A stretch of 64,000 nt of DNA from Microvirga pakistanensis (GCF_004458765.1 NZ_SPJX01000156.1:124001-188000); one strand, 5' to 3'. Shown: positions 51,398 to 60,514, numbered from the stretch's first letter. The notes: generated by a model from the letters alone, not told the origin. Translations and numbers: made by a program.

Positions 51398-51679
51398 ATG
51401 CTGAGACTTGCAGCTTCCTCGGTTCTGATCCTGGCCATGATCGGCACGGCTTTGGCCGAGAGCCGGCACTGCTATCCCCCAATCGGCAACATTTCGTTCC
51501 AGTATGAGGGGCAGTGCCCGAATTCAGAGCTCAAGTGGGTGATTTTCGAGAACGACCTGGGAGCCTTCGGACGGAACTGCAAAGACGAGCCCTGGAGCTA
51601 CAGCCGCGCGCGGCAGGCCTACTACAACCACAAGAGCCAAGAGATGCTCCCCATGACGGATTGCTGGTTCCACCGGTAA
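51398..51679 (+). CDS. Small secreted protein (93 aa)
   Basis: Signal peptide MLRLAASSVLILAMIGTALA with cleavage after ALA. The 73-residue mature part has four Cys (HCYPPIG, GQCPNSEL, RNCKDEPW, TDCWFHR), suggesting two disulfides, and many aromatic residues. It resembles other short Cys-containing secreted proteins of the order, but I do not recognise a family. It is convergent with a second small secreted protein at 51692. Confidence 0.6.
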   Translation: MLRLAASSVLILAMIGTALAESRHCYPPIGNISFQYEGQCPNSELKWVIFENDLGAFGRNCKDEPWSYSRARQAYYNHKSQEMLPMTDCWFHR

Positions 51680-51691
51680 GCCGCGAATCCT

Positions 51692-51988
51692 TCAATCGGC
51701 GGCGCAGAACTCTCCGCCCGGGCTCGGCCGAAAGCCCGCCGGGCAGCCGGATCTGGTTCTAACCCATTCCTTCCGCGGCTCCAGAACGCAATAGGCGCGG
51801 TCGGCCGTGCTGACATACCCGGCCGGGCAGATGCCCCTGTTGCGAACGGAATCGGGAATGTCGATCAAGCAAAACGAGCCGCTCGGGCGCGTTTGAGGCG
51901 GGCACCCGCCGCCCCCGCCCCAAGGCTGGGCCTGGGCCGGAACCATTGAATAGGCGATCATCGCCGCGATTGTCAGGAAAAGACGCAT
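51692..51988 (-). CDS. Small secreted protein with CPxG repeats (98 aa)
   Basis: ATG 51988 gives a signal peptide (MRLFLTIAAMIAYSMVPAQA). The mature part contains Gly-rich PWGGGGG and three related Cys segments (GCPPQTRPSGSFCLI, GICPAGYVSTADRAYCV, GCPAGFRPSPGGEFC). This CPxGxxxxxxxC repeat is also seen, degraded, in the protein at 5341. Likely a periplasmic or surface disulfide-bonded peptide of unknown role. Confidence 0.65.
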   Translation of the reverse strand: MRLFLTIAAMIAYSMVPAQAQPWGGGGGCPPQTRPSGSFCLIDIPDSVRNRGICPAGYVSTADRAYCVLEPRKEWVRTRSGCPAGFRPSPGGEFCAAD

Positions 51989-52088
51989 TCTGCCGCCCCG
52001 CCGCTCTTGTTTCGAGAGGTTGGCCCTCTTTACCATAGCTTGGCCGCATGTGAATGCCCTTACGTCAGATGTCCTGGGCGCGGCTCCT

Positions 52089-52190
52089 TTACCCGAAGAC
52101 CAGCATGACCGTGATCAGCGCCCCCAGCGCCAGCACACCTGCCGCGAAGCCCAAGACGGTCAGGATGTTCGTGCGGTTTTCCGGATCCAT
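52089..52190 (-). CDS. Tiny membrane protein (33 aa)
   Basis: On the minus strand the ATG at 52190 opens a 33-residue frame: MDPENRTNILTVLGFAAGVL followed by ALGALITVMLVFG. This is a polar N terminus and a single Gly/Ala/Leu-rich transmembrane helix. AAGGGA lies upstream. The composition (one helix, clean stop, no shadow overlap) suggests a real small membrane protein, possibly a regulator or accessory subunit; no family is recognised. Confidence 0.45.
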   Translation of the reverse strand: MDPENRTNILTVLGFAAGVLALGALITVMLVFG

Positions 52191-52416
52191 GGCGGGTCCC
52201 TTGCCTCCGATCGCCTGCCGTCACAACGCGTCCGGCCAGGGAAATGTCCCGGCGAGAGCAAACGCGTTCGGTTCTCCTCGCAAGACGGACGCTTTCCATT
52301 GGAGGCCGCACCTGAAACGCTCCGGCGGACATGGGGGACAATGCCGCCAAGATCCAAGCTCCAGGCCAGAACCTTCTCTCCAGCCATGAGTTGACGCCTC
52401 AGAAAAGGAGACCCGC

Positions 52417-52578
52417 ATGCGATTTCGAATAATCCTGCCCCTGGTTGCCATGCTCGCGCTGACGGCCTGCGGCGAGGACGGCCCCGACAAGACCGGCAGC
52501 ACCGACCAGAACAATCCGGCCTCCACGGCCCCGGCCAATCCCCCTCCGGGCGGCGCCCCTGCCCAACCGACACAATAG
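52417..52578 (+). CDS. Small lipoprotein (53 aa)
   Basis: ATG 52417 follows AAAAGGAG. The product starts MRFRIILPLVAMLALTACGE, a textbook lipoprotein signal with lipobox LTAC. It continues as a short acidic then Pro/Ala/Gly-rich tail (NPASTAPANPPPGGAPAQPT). It resembles the many tiny lipoproteins of Methylobacteriaceae. The mature lipopeptide is anchored to a membrane; its role is unknown. Confidence 0.7.
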   Translation: MRFRIILPLVAMLALTACGEDGPDKTGSTDQNNPASTAPANPPPGGAPAQPTQ

Positions 52579-52647
52579 GCAGTCCGCTTCCCCGATCATC
52601 GGGTGCGGAGGCCTCCAGATCTTCCGCATCCCGCCCCTTGCTCAAGA

Positions 52648-52661
52648 TTGATCTATGTTAA
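52648..52661. promoter_or_regulatory. FNR/FixK-like box
   Basis: TTGATCTATGTTAA resembles the TTGAT-N4-ATCAA consensus in the left half and deviates in the right. It lies about 180 bases upstream of the small gene at 52841. Weak evidence. Confidence 0.3.
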
Positions 52662-52840
52662 TGCGCCTCCCGCACAATCGGGTTGACTCGGCGCATGTCG
52701 GATTCAGGAGCGGATCCTGCGGTGGAACAGGCTCCTGTCATTGTTTTGCCGCAGGCATCATCCTTGATCCAACACCGCACGGAACCCGATCAGGCCGCAT
52801 CCCGGTCTCGCCTGTCACGGCCGTGCTCTTTGCGTCTTGA

Positions 52841-53062
52841 ATGATGGCGGAGGCGCTGATGGAGAACAGCTTTCATATCGGCCAGCTTATACGCATCACC
52901 CGCCCGGCCTCGGGCTATGCGGACCACCGGATCTACTGCATCGTCCGCATGATCGCACAGGATCGAGGCCCTCAGCTCTACAGGGTCAAGAACACGGTCG
53001 GCGGCGAGCGGGTGGTCAGCGCAGCCGAGATCGAGCCCGCGGCTCTCACGGCGGTGCCCTAG
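52841..53062 (+). CDS. Small conserved-looking protein (73 aa)
   Basis: The 73-residue frame has alternating hydrophobic strands (FHIGQLIRITRP, RIYCIVRMIAQDRG, QLYRVKNTVGGERVVSAAEI) typical of a small SH3-like barrel. GGCGGAGGC precedes the second ATG region. It reads as a genuine coding sequence by amino-acid pattern, but no family is recognised. It precedes the acyl-CoA ligase gene by 240 bases. Confidence 0.5.
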   Translation: MMAEALMENSFHIGQLIRITRPASGYADHRIYCIVRMIAQDRGPQLYRVKNTVGGERVVSAAEIEPAALTAVP

Positions 53063-53302
53063 GGTCTGAATCGGGGGTCCGCCCGCTGCCCCGGAAACGC
53101 GCGCGATCATATTAGCCCATGGTAGTGGTGCGGTACCCTTGCCGATACCCGGGGGCCACGACAGAATACCTCCCATAACGCTCCTCAGGAGCTGCCGGCG
53201 ACAGACCGGGAATTAAAGCGTGGCCCAAGAAGCTGCGCAGCAGAGGAAACGAAGACCGACCCGCAGGCCGTCCGGCCTGCGGCGTCCAGGGAGGAGACGT
53301 CG

Positions 53303-55285
53303 GTGACGGCGGCTGCGGATTCGCGCGAAGATACGTTCCCCAAACTGCTGGCACGGAATGCACGCATTCGTCCCCAGCGAACCGCATTCCGCCACAAGGA
53401 CCTCGGCATCTGGCAATCCTGGACCTGGGCGGAGGTCTACGACACCGTCCGGGCCTATGCCGCCGGCCTTCAGGCGCTCGGCCTCCGGCGGGGCGGCAAG
53501 ATCGCCGTCATCGGGTACAACCGTCCTCACCTCTATTGGACCATCGCCGCTGCCCAATGGCTCGGAGCGATCCCGATCCCGGTCTATGCGGATTCCGTGG
53601 CCGAGGAGATGGCCTATGTGCTTGCCCACGCGGAAGTGACCCATGCGGCGGTGCAGGACCAGGAGCAGGTGGACAAGCTCCTCTCCGTGTCAGAGCAATT
53701 GCCGGTCCTGGAACACGTGCTCTACGACGAGGAGAAGGGGCTGCGCGACTACGACCACAGCCGCCTGCACGCCATCGCTTCGGTCGTCGAGGAGGGGCGC
53801 GCGCGCCTGGCGGATGCCACCGAGGCCGCGGCGATCGATCGGGAGCTGCAGGACGGCAAGGGCTCGGACCTTGCCATCATTCTCTACACCTCCGGCACGA
53901 CCGGCCGCCCCAAGGGCGTGATGCTCACCTCCGACGCGGTGATCGCGGCGGCCCGCATGGGCTGCGAATTCGACCATCTCACCGAGACGGACGAGATCCT
54001 GGCCTATCTGCCGGTCGCCTGGGTGGGCGACCACATCTTCTCCTATGCGCAGGCATTCCTTGCGGGCCTGTGCGTGAACTGCCCCGAGAGTCCCGAGACG
54101 GTGGCCGAGGACCGGCGGGAGGTCGGCGCGACCTACATCTTCGCGCCGCCACGCGTCTTCGAGAGCATCCTCACGCTCACCATGGTGCGCATCGAGGATG
54201 CGAGCGCGCTCAAGCGCCGCATGTTCCACTACTTCATCAAGCACGCCAACAGGGTCGGCGAGAAGATCCTGAACGGCGAGCCCGGCGTCGGTGCGTGGGA
54301 CCGCCTCCTCTGGCGGCTCGGCAACGTGCTCGTCTATGCCCCTTTGCGCAATCGTTTCGGCATGACGCGGGTGAAGGTGGGCTACACGGCGGGCGAAGCC
54401 ATTGGGCCCGAGATCTTCCGGTTCTACCGCTCCATCGGCGTGAACCTGAAGCAGCTCTACGGGCAGACGGAAGCCAGCGTCTACATCACCATGCAGCCCG
54501 ACGGCGAGATCCGCGCCGACACGGTCGGCCGCCCTGCCCCGGGCGTGGAGATCCGCATCGCCGACAACGGCGAGGTGCTCTACCGCTCCCCGGGCGTGTT
54601 CATGGGCTATTACAAGGACGAGGAGAAGACCGCCGAGACAAAGACGGACGACGGCTTCGTGCATTCGGGCGACGCCGGTTTCTTCGACGCCAGCGGGCAT
54701 CTCAAGATCATCGACCGCGCCAAGGATGTGGGCAAGTTGCGCGACGGGTCGCTCTTCCCGCCGAAATACGTCGAGAACAAGCTGAAGTTCTACCCCAACA
54801 TCAAGGAAGCGGTCTGCTTCGGCGACGGGCGGGATTACGTCTCGGCCTTCGTCAACATCGACCTCGTGGCGGTGAGCAACTGGGCCGAGCGCAACGGCGT
54901 CACCTACGCCTCCTACCAGGAGCTGGCGGGCCATCCCCGCGTCTATGAAATGGTCGAGAAGCACGTGGACGAGGTGAACCGCTCGCTCGCCGGAGAGCCG
55001 CGCATGGGCGGCGCCCAGATCAGGCGCTTCCTCATCCTGCACAAGGAGCTCGACGCGGACGACGGCGAGCTGACCCGCACCCAGAAGGTGCGCCGCGGGT
55101 TCATCGCCGAGCGCTACGCGCCGCTGATCCAGGCGCTCTACGACGGCTCGCCCGAGGCCGACATCTCCACCGAAGTCACCTTCGAGGACGGGCGCAAGGG
55201 CGTGATCTCCGCCCGCGTGAAGATCAGGGACATGGAGCTATACCCGGTGCAGCAGACAGCCACTTTGCCGGAGGCCGCGGAATGA
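53303..55285 (+). CDS. Long-chain acyl-CoA ligase (AMP-forming)
   Basis: GTG start with GGGAGGAG upstream. The 660-residue ANL-superfamily enzyme has the P-loop-like motif IILYTSGTTGRPKGVMLTSD, the AMP-binding motif LYGQTEASVYI and the hinge/C-domain segment GFVHSGDAGFFDASGHLKII. The catalytic Lys region near the end (VRRGFIAERYAPLIQALYDG) is present. It activates a carboxylic acid to its CoA thioester. The last codon overlaps the following ABC ATPase gene by four bases, and a second ligase (PaaK-like) lies at the end of the cluster. The substrate is probably an aryl or long-chain acid imported by the Liv-type transporter; this is inference. Confidence 0.9.
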   Translation: MTAAADSREDTFPKLLARNARIRPQRTAFRHKDLGIWQSWTWAEVYDTVRAYAAGLQALGLRRGGKIAVIGYNRPHLYWTIAAAQWLGAIPIPVYADSVAEEMAYVLAHAEVTHAAVQDQEQVDKLLSVSEQLPVLEHVLYDEEKGLRDYDHSRLHAIASVVEEGRARLADATEAAAIDRELQDGKGSDLAIILYTSGTTGRPKGVMLTSDAVIAAARMGCEFDHLTETDEILAYLPVAWVGDHIFSYAQAFLAGLCVNCPESPETVAEDRREVGATYIFAPPRVFESILTLTMVRIEDASALKRRMFHYFIKHANRVGEKILNGEPGVGAWDRLLWRLGNVLVYAPLRNRFGMTRVKVGYTAGEAIGPEIFRFYRSIGVNLKQLYGQTEASVYITMQPDGEIRADTVGRPAPGVEIRIADNGEVLYRSPGVFMGYYKDEEKTAETKTDDGFVHSGDAGFFDASGHLKIIDRAKDVGKLRDGSLFPPKYVENKLKFYPNIKEAVCFGDGRDYVSAFVNIDLVAVSNWAERNGVTYASYQELAGHPRVYEMVEKHVDEVNRSLAGEPRMGGAQIRRFLILHKELDADDGELTRTQKVRRGFIAERYAPLIQALYDGSPEADISTEVTFEDGRKGVISARVKIRDMELYPVQQTATLPEAAE

Positions 55286-56082
55286 GAGCCCCCGACCATC
55301 CGGTTCTGAGCAAAGGGGATGTGCTGCTGGCCGTGGAGAACGTGTCGCTCGGCTTCGGCGGGGTGAAGGCCCTGACTGACGTGTCCTTCGACATCCGCAA
55401 GAGCGAGATCCGCGCGATCATCGGCCCGAACGGCGCTGGCAAAACCTCGATGCTCAACTGCATCAACGGCTTCTATTATCCCACGCAAGGCCGCATCACC
55501 TTCAAGGGCGTGAAGCGACCGAAGATGCGCCCCTACGAGGCGGCGCGCGGCGGCATCGCCCGCACCTTCCAGAACGTCGCGCTGTTCAAGAGCATGTCGA
55601 CCCTCGACAACATCATGGCGGGACGATCCATCAAGATGCGGTCGAATTTCTTCTGGCAGCTCTTCCGCCATGGCCCGGCCATGAAGGAGGAGGTCGAGCA
55701 TCGCCGCTTCGTGGAGGAGATCATCGACTTCCTCGAAATCCAGCACATCCGCAGAACGCCCGTGGGGCGCCTTCCCTACGGCCTGCAGAAGCGGGTGGAA
55801 CTCGGCCGCGCGCTGGCGATGGAGCCGGACCTGCTGCTGCTCGACGAACCGATGGCCGGCATGAACCTCGAGGAGAAGGAGGACATGTCGCGCTTCATCC
55901 TGGAGGTGAACCAGCAATACGGTACGACCATCGCGCTGATCGAGCACGACATGGGCGTGGTGATGGACCTCTCGGACCGCGTCGTGGTGCTGGAATACGG
56001 CCGCAAGATCGCGGACGGCACGCCGGACGAGGTGAAGCGGGACCAGCGCGTGATCGATGCCTATCTCGGCGTGGCGCATTGA
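55282..56082 (+). CDS. Liv-type ABC transporter ATP-binding protein (LivG-like)
   Basis: The 266-residue ATPase has Walker A IGPNGAGKTSMLNCINGF, a signature variant LPYGLQKRVELGRALA (instead of LSGGQ), Walker B LLLLDEPMAGMNLEE and the H-loop in ALIEHDMGVVMDL. The C-terminal VIDAYLGVAH is typical of LivG. It energises the branched-chain-type importer formed with the two permeases that follow. It is coupled to the ligase by ATGA overlap. Confidence 0.92.
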   Translation: MRAPDHPVLSKGDVLLAVENVSLGFGGVKALTDVSFDIRKSEIRAIIGPNGAGKTSMLNCINGFYYPTQGRITFKGVKRPKMRPYEAARGGIARTFQNVALFKSMSTLDNIMAGRSIKMRSNFFWQLFRHGPAMKEEVEHRRFVEEIIDFLEIQHIRRTPVGRLPYGLQKRVELGRALAMEPDLLLLDEPMAGMNLEEKEDMSRFILEVNQQYGTTIALIEHDMGVVMDLSDRVVVLEYGRKIADGTPDEVKRDQRVIDAYLGVAH

Positions 56083-56092
56083 GGGGCAGCCG

Positions 56093-57049
56093 ATGGACAT
56101 TCTCTACAAAGTTTTCATCGAACCCTTCGTGTTCATGGGCGAGGCGCCGGACCTCCTGATCCAGACGCTCTGGGAAGGCCTGGTCTCGGGCGTGCTCTAT
56201 GCGCTGATCGCGCTGGGCTTCGTGCTGATCTTCAAGGCCTCGGGCGTGTTCAACTTCGCGCAGGGCATCATGGTGGTGTTCGCGGCCCTGATCCTGGTCG
56301 GCCTGTACGAGAAGGGCGTTCCGGCCTTCCTGGCGCTGATCCTCGCGGCGCTCGCCATGCTGGTTCTCGCCGTGGTGGTGGAGCGGGTGGTGCTGAGGCC
56401 TCTCGTGAACCAACCCGACATCATCCTCTTCATGGCAACCTTCGGCCTCACCTATCTGCTCATCGGCTTCGGCGAGCTGATCTTCGGCGGCAGCCCGCGG
56501 GAAATGATCACGGACGCGCTCCTCCTGCCGCAGGGCACGACGGAGATCAACGCGCTCGGCGGCTCCATCCGGATCCAGCATCTCGACATCGCCGCCGCCG
56601 TCATCGCGTCCCTGATGATTGGGCTGCTCGCGGTGTTCTTCTCGAAGACCCGCATCGGCCGCGCGCTGCGCGCGGTGGCGGACAGCCACAAGGCGGCGCT
56701 GTCGGTCGGCATCTCGCTCAACCAGATCTGGGTGATCGTGTGGTTCGCGGCGGGACTCGTGGCCCTTGTGGCCGGGATCATGTGGGGCGCGCGCTCGGGC
56801 GTGTCGTTCTCGTTGCAGATCATCGCTCTCAAGGCCCTGCCCGTGCTCATTCTGGGCGGTTTCACGTCGATTCCCGGGGCGATCATCGGCGGGCTCATCA
56901 TCGGCGTCGGCGAGAAGCTCGGCGAGTTCTACTGGGGGCCGCTCGTGGGCGGCGGCATCGAGACGTGGCTCGCCTACGTCATCGCCCTCCTGTTCCTGCT
57001 CTACCGGCCGCAGGGGCTGTTCGGCGAAAAGATCATCGAGCGGATTTGA
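56093..57049 (+). CDS. Liv-type ABC transporter permease (LivH-like)
   Basis: ATG 56093 has GAGGGGC upstream; the frame is open to 56057 inside the previous gene. The 318-residue protein has about eight hydrophobic segments and LivH hallmarks: YALIALGFVLIFKASGVFNF with AQG, VVLRPLVNQPDIILFMATFG, IGRALRAVADSHKAALSVGI and GGFTSIPGAIIGGLIIGVGE. It forms the inner-membrane channel with the LivM-like subunit 12 bases downstream. Confidence 0.92.
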   Translation: MDILYKVFIEPFVFMGEAPDLLIQTLWEGLVSGVLYALIALGFVLIFKASGVFNFAQGIMVVFAALILVGLYEKGVPAFLALILAALAMLVLAVVVERVVLRPLVNQPDIILFMATFGLTYLLIGFGELIFGGSPREMITDALLLPQGTTEINALGGSIRIQHLDIAAAVIASLMIGLLAVFFSKTRIGRALRAVADSHKAALSVGISLNQIWVIVWFAAGLVALVAGIMWGARSGVSFSLQIIALKALPVLILGGFTSIPGAIIGGLIIGVGEKLGEFYWGPLVGGGIETWLAYVIALLFLLYRPQGLFGEKIIERI

Positions 57050-57061
57050 GGGAGAGCGCCT

Positions 57062-58147
57062 GTGTTCTACCGCGAGGCGGGTCAATTCAAGACGAATTAT
57101 GTGAGCGACTCCGCGATCTTCCCGCTGCGCCAGGACAGGATCGGCCTGGGGCTCATCATCGTGGCGGCCTTTGCCCTCGCGTTCCTGGGCAACGACTTCC
57201 TGCTCCAGGCGGTGATGATCCCGTTCCTCGTGTTCTCGCTCGCCTCCATCGGCCTCAATATCCTCACGGGCTATACGGGCCTTCTGTCGCTCGGCACCGG
57301 CGCCTTCATGGGCGTGGGAGCCTATGCCTGCTACAAGCTGATGACTGCGTTTCCCGGCGTGAACGTCATCGTCTGGATCTTCGTCTCCGGCTTCTTCTCC
57401 GCAGCCGTCGGCGCCCTGTTCGGCCTGCCGTCCTTGCGCATCAAGGGCTTCTATCTCGCGGTCGCGACGCTGGCCGCCCAGTTCTTCCTGCAATGGTGCT
57501 TCATCCGCATTCCGTGGCTCGTGAACTACAATGTCTCGGGTGCGCTCGATGCGCCGTTGCGCACCCTGTTCGGCGTTCCGATCATGGGCCCGAACGCCAC
57601 GCCCCAGACGCGCTACCTGCTGGTCCTGTCCATCGTGATCCTGCTCACCTGGCTCGCGTCCAACCTCGTGCACGGCCGCATCGGCCGGATGTGGATCGCC
57701 ATCCGCGACATGGATCTCGCGGCCGAGCTCATGGGAATCCGCCCGCTCCAGACCAAGCTCCTCGCCTTCGCGGTCTCGTCCTATTACTGCGGTGTCGCGG
57801 GGGCGCTTCTCGTCTTCCTCTGGTACGGGGGCGCGGAATACGACGTGTTCAACATCAACCAGTCCTTCTTCATCCTCTTCATGGTGATCATCGGAGGCCT
57901 GGGCAGCCTCATCGGCTCGTTCTTCGGCGCGGCGCTCATCTTCATCATGCCGATCGTGCTCGGGCTGACGCTGCCTGCGCTTCTGTCGCCTTTCGGCATC
58001 TCTGTGGGGGCGGACACGATCGAGCACCTGCGCTTCATGATCGTCGGGGCGCTCATCATCTTTTTCCTGATCGTCGAACCGCACGGCCTCGCGCGGCTCT
58101 GGCAGATCGGCAAACAGAAGCTCCTGGTCTGGCCGTTCCCCTATTGA
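57062..58147 (+). CDS. Liv-type ABC transporter permease (LivM-like)
   Basis: GTG start preceded by GGGAGAG. The 361-residue protein has about ten hydrophobic segments and LivM features: LNILTGYTGLLSLGTGAFMG, GALFGLPSLRIKGFYLAVAT, GRMWIAIRDMDLAAELMGIR and a GGLGSLIGSFFGAALIFIMP end loop. An N-terminal extension (FYREAGQFKTNYVSDSAIFP) is common in the aromatic-acid Liv systems. It pairs with the LivH-like permease. Confidence 0.92.
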   Translation: MFYREAGQFKTNYVSDSAIFPLRQDRIGLGLIIVAAFALAFLGNDFLLQAVMIPFLVFSLASIGLNILTGYTGLLSLGTGAFMGVGAYACYKLMTAFPGVNVIVWIFVSGFFSAAVGALFGLPSLRIKGFYLAVATLAAQFFLQWCFIRIPWLVNYNVSGALDAPLRTLFGVPIMGPNATPQTRYLLVLSIVILLTWLASNLVHGRIGRMWIAIRDMDLAAELMGIRPLQTKLLAFAVSSYYCGVAGALLVFLWYGGAEYDVFNINQSFFILFMVIIGGLGSLIGSFFGAALIFIMPIVLGLTLPALLSPFGISVGADTIEHLRFMIVGALIIFFLIVEPHGLARLWQIGKQKLLVWPFPY

Positions 58148-58217
58148 GGGCCGGGCAAAAGGAGACGGGAACTCTAAAAATCCGGCGCAGCCGGACCAAC
58201 AACGGGAGGAAACGAGA

Positions 58218-59540
58218 ATGTCGTTTCGCAAATTGAGCCTGGGACTGGCCGCCGCGACGATGCTCGCCGGCATGGCCCTGCCTGCCTTCGCGCAGGACTC
58301 GATCTACGTACCCCTTTTCACCTATCGGACCGGCCCCTTCGCCGGGTCCGGCACCCCCATCGCCGACGGCATGCACGATTACCTGCGCATGCTCAACGAG
58401 CGCGACGGGGGCATCGGTGGCGTGAAGCTCGTGCTCGAGGAATGCGAGACCGGCTACGACACCAAGAAGGGCGTTGAATGCTACGAGGCCGTGAAGGGCA
58501 AGAACCCGGTCATCGTCAATCCGTGGTCGACCGGCATCACCCTGCCGCTCATCCCCCGCGCCTCCGTCGACAAGATCCCGATCCTGTCCATGGCCTATGG
58601 CCTCTCGGCCTCCGCCCGCGGCGACATCTTCCCGTGGGTCTTCAACCCGCCAGCCACCTACTGGGACGGTCTGTCGATGATCGTCAGATATATCGGCGAG
58701 AAGGAAGGCGGACTGGACAAGCTGAAAGGCAAGAAGATCGGCTTCCTGCATCTCGATGCCAGCTTCGGCAAGGAGCCGATCCCGCTGCTGCAGGAGCTCT
58801 CGAAGGAGCTCGGCTTCGAGGTGGCGCTCTATCCGGTGGCCGCGCAGGACATGCAGAACCAGTCCTCGCAATGGCTCAGCGCCCGCCGCGACCGGCCCGA
58901 CTACATGATCATGTGGGGCTGGGGCTCGATGAACGGCGCGGCCGTGAAGGAAGCCGTGCGCTCGGGCTATCCGATCGACAAGTTCTACTCGGTCTGGTGG
59001 CCGGGCGAGGACGACGCCCGCGCCGGCGGCGCAGGCGCCAAGGGCTTCAAGATGCTGAACTGGCACGCGGTTGGAGCGAATTTCCCCGCCATCCAGGACA
59101 TCCAGAAGCACGTGGTCGACAAGGGCCTTTCGAAGGCTCCCAAGGACAAGGTGGGCGAGCTCCTCTACAATCGCGGCATCTACAATTCGCTGCTGATCGC
59201 GGAAGGAATCGCCCAGGCCCAGAAGCTGACGGGCAAGAAGGCCGTGACCGGCGAGGACGTTCGCCGCGGCATGGAGAACATCAAGCTCGATCCGGCTCGC
59301 CTGAAGGAGCTCGGGCTCGAGGGCTTCACCGATCAGCTCGTGCTTTCCTGCTCGGATCACAACGGCCATCGCGCCGCCTTCATGCAGGAATGGGACGGCG
59401 CGAAATGGGTGAAGATCTCCAATCCCATCGAGCCGATGACGGACCGCGTGAAAGGCCAGCTCGACGCCGCTGCGAAGGACTATGCCGAGAAGAACGCCGG
59501 CTGGCCCAAGCGCACGGAGGCCTGCGACAAGGCGAGCTGA
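58218..59540 (+). CDS. Liv-type ABC transporter substrate-binding protein
   Basis: The 440-residue periplasmic protein has a signal peptide (LSLGLAAATMLAGMALPAFA) and a Leu/Ile/Val-binding-type fold (VPLFTYRTGPFAGSGTPIAD, INPWSTG-like IVNPWSTGITLPLIPRASVD, KIGFLHLDASFGKEPIPLLQ, HNGHRAAFMQEWDGAKW). It is longer than amino-acid binders, as in the aryl or amide-type branch. GGGAGGAAACG precedes the ATG. The ligand is unknown. A hairpin repeat 3' of the gene may stabilise this part of the mRNA. Confidence 0.9.
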   Translation: MSFRKLSLGLAAATMLAGMALPAFAQDSIYVPLFTYRTGPFAGSGTPIADGMHDYLRMLNERDGGIGGVKLVLEECETGYDTKKGVECYEAVKGKNPVIVNPWSTGITLPLIPRASVDKIPILSMAYGLSASARGDIFPWVFNPPATYWDGLSMIVRYIGEKEGGLDKLKGKKIGFLHLDASFGKEPIPLLQELSKELGFEVALYPVAAQDMQNQSSQWLSARRDRPDYMIMWGWGSMNGAAVKEAVRSGYPIDKFYSVWWPGEDDARAGGAGAKGFKMLNWHAVGANFPAIQDIQKHVVDKGLSKAPKDKVGELLYNRGIYNSLLIAEGIAQAQKLTGKKAVTGEDVRRGMENIKLDPARLKELGLEGFTDQLVLSCSDHNGHRAAFMQEWDGAKWVKISNPIEPMTDRVKGQLDAAAKDYAEKNAGWPKRTEACDKAS

Positions 59541-59558
59541 TCGCAGGCACCTGAACCC

Positions 59559-59661
59559 CTCCTCCCCTTGTGGGGAGGAGTTGGAGGTGGAGGTGCGGGC
59601 GCCACACCTGCACAGACTATCGCTCGCACCCCCACCCTGCCCCTTCCCTCACGGGGGAAGG
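59559..59661 (+). repeat. Rhizobiales-type CTCC/GGAG hairpin repeat inside the operon
   Basis: CTCCTCCCC-TTGT-GGGGAGGAG (59559-59580) is a perfect 9-bp stem. CCTTCCC / GGGAAGG (59642-59661) is a second one, with G/T-rich and C/A-rich complementary arms between them. It sits between the binding-protein and LivF-like genes. The same design is widespread between Hyphomicrobiales genes. Confidence 0.6.
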
Positions 59662-59677
59662 AAAGAGAGATCCGCCC

Positions 59678-60514
59678 ATGGCCAGCGCCGTTCAGATGAA
59701 TCCGCAGGAATCCGAGACCGTCCTGGCGGTCAACAACATCGAGGTCGTCTACGACCATGTGATCCTAGTGCTCAAGGGCGTGTCGCTCACCGTGCCGAAG
59801 GGCGGGATCGTCGCCTTGCTCGGCGCCAACGGCGCAGGCAAGACCACAACCTTGAAGGCCATCTCCAACCTGCTGCATGCGGAACGCGGCGAGGTGACCA
59901 AAGGCAGCATCGAGTTCCAAGGCAAGCGCGTCGACAGGCTCTCTCCCAACGAGCTGGTGCGGCGCGGCTGCATCCAGGTTCTGGAGGGCCGCCACTGCTT
60001 CGGTCATCTGACGATCGAGGAGAATCTTCTGACCGGCGCATTCACCCGCAGGGATGGAAACGCCGCCATCCGACGCGACCTGGAAGCGATCTACGAGTAC
60101 TTCCCGCGCCTGAAGCAGCGGCGCGGCTCCCTGGCGGGCTACACCTCCGGCGGCGAGCAGCAGATGTGCGCCATCGGCCGGGCGATGATGTCGCGCCCTT
60201 CCATGATCCTGCTCGACGAGCCTTCCATGGGTCTCGCGCCGCAGATCGTGGAAGAGATCTTCGAGATCGTGCGCGTTCTCAACGCCTCCGAGGGCGTCTC
60301 CTTCCTGCTCGCGGAGCAGAACACCAACATGGCGCTGAAATACGCGACCTACGGCTACATCCTGGAAACCGGCCGCGTGGTCATGGACGGCCCCGCCCTG
60401 GCGCTGCGCGAGAACGAGGACGTGAAGGAATTCTACCTCGGCGTCTCGGAGGGGGACCGCAAGTCGTTCCGCGCGGTGAAGAGCTACAAACGGCGGAAAC
60501 GGTGGCTGGCCTAG
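59678..60514 (+). CDS. Liv-type ABC transporter ATP-binding protein (LivF-like)
   Basis: ATG 59678 has GGAAAGAGAG upstream; the frame open to 59570 covers the hairpin repeat. The ~278-residue ATPase has Walker A LGANGAGKTTTLKAISNL, signature TSGGEQQMCAIGRAMMS, Walker B MILLDEPSMGLAPQIVEEI and H-loop LAEQNTNMALKYA. The C-terminal extension (SEGDRKSFRAVKSYKRRKRW) is basic and longer than in classical LivF. It completes the importer. Confidence 0.92.
   Translation: MASAVQMNPQESETVLAVNNIEVVYDHVILVLKGVSLTVPKGGIVALLGANGAGKTTTLKAISNLLHAERGEVTKGSIEFQGKRVDRLSPNELVRRGCIQVLEGRHCFGHLTIEENLLTGAFTRRDGNAAIRRDLEAIYEYFPRLKQRRGSLAGYTSGGEQQMCAIGRAMMSRPSMILLDEPSMGLAPQIVEEIFEIVRVLNASEGVSFLLAEQNTNMALKYATYGYILETGRVVMDGPALALRENEDVKEFYLGVSEGDRKSFRAVKSYKRRKRWLA

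Noticed and set aside
53690-55042. 450-residue antisense frame opposite the acyl-CoA ligase
   Set aside because: No domain; the plus-strand ligase has all ANL motifs.
55895-58273. 792-residue antisense frame opposite the Liv permeases
   Set aside because: Charged, repetitive composition typical of antisense frames to membrane-protein genes; no motif.
58056-59369. 437-residue minus-strand frame opposite the substrate-binding protein
   Set aside because: Shadow of a certain gene; no motif.
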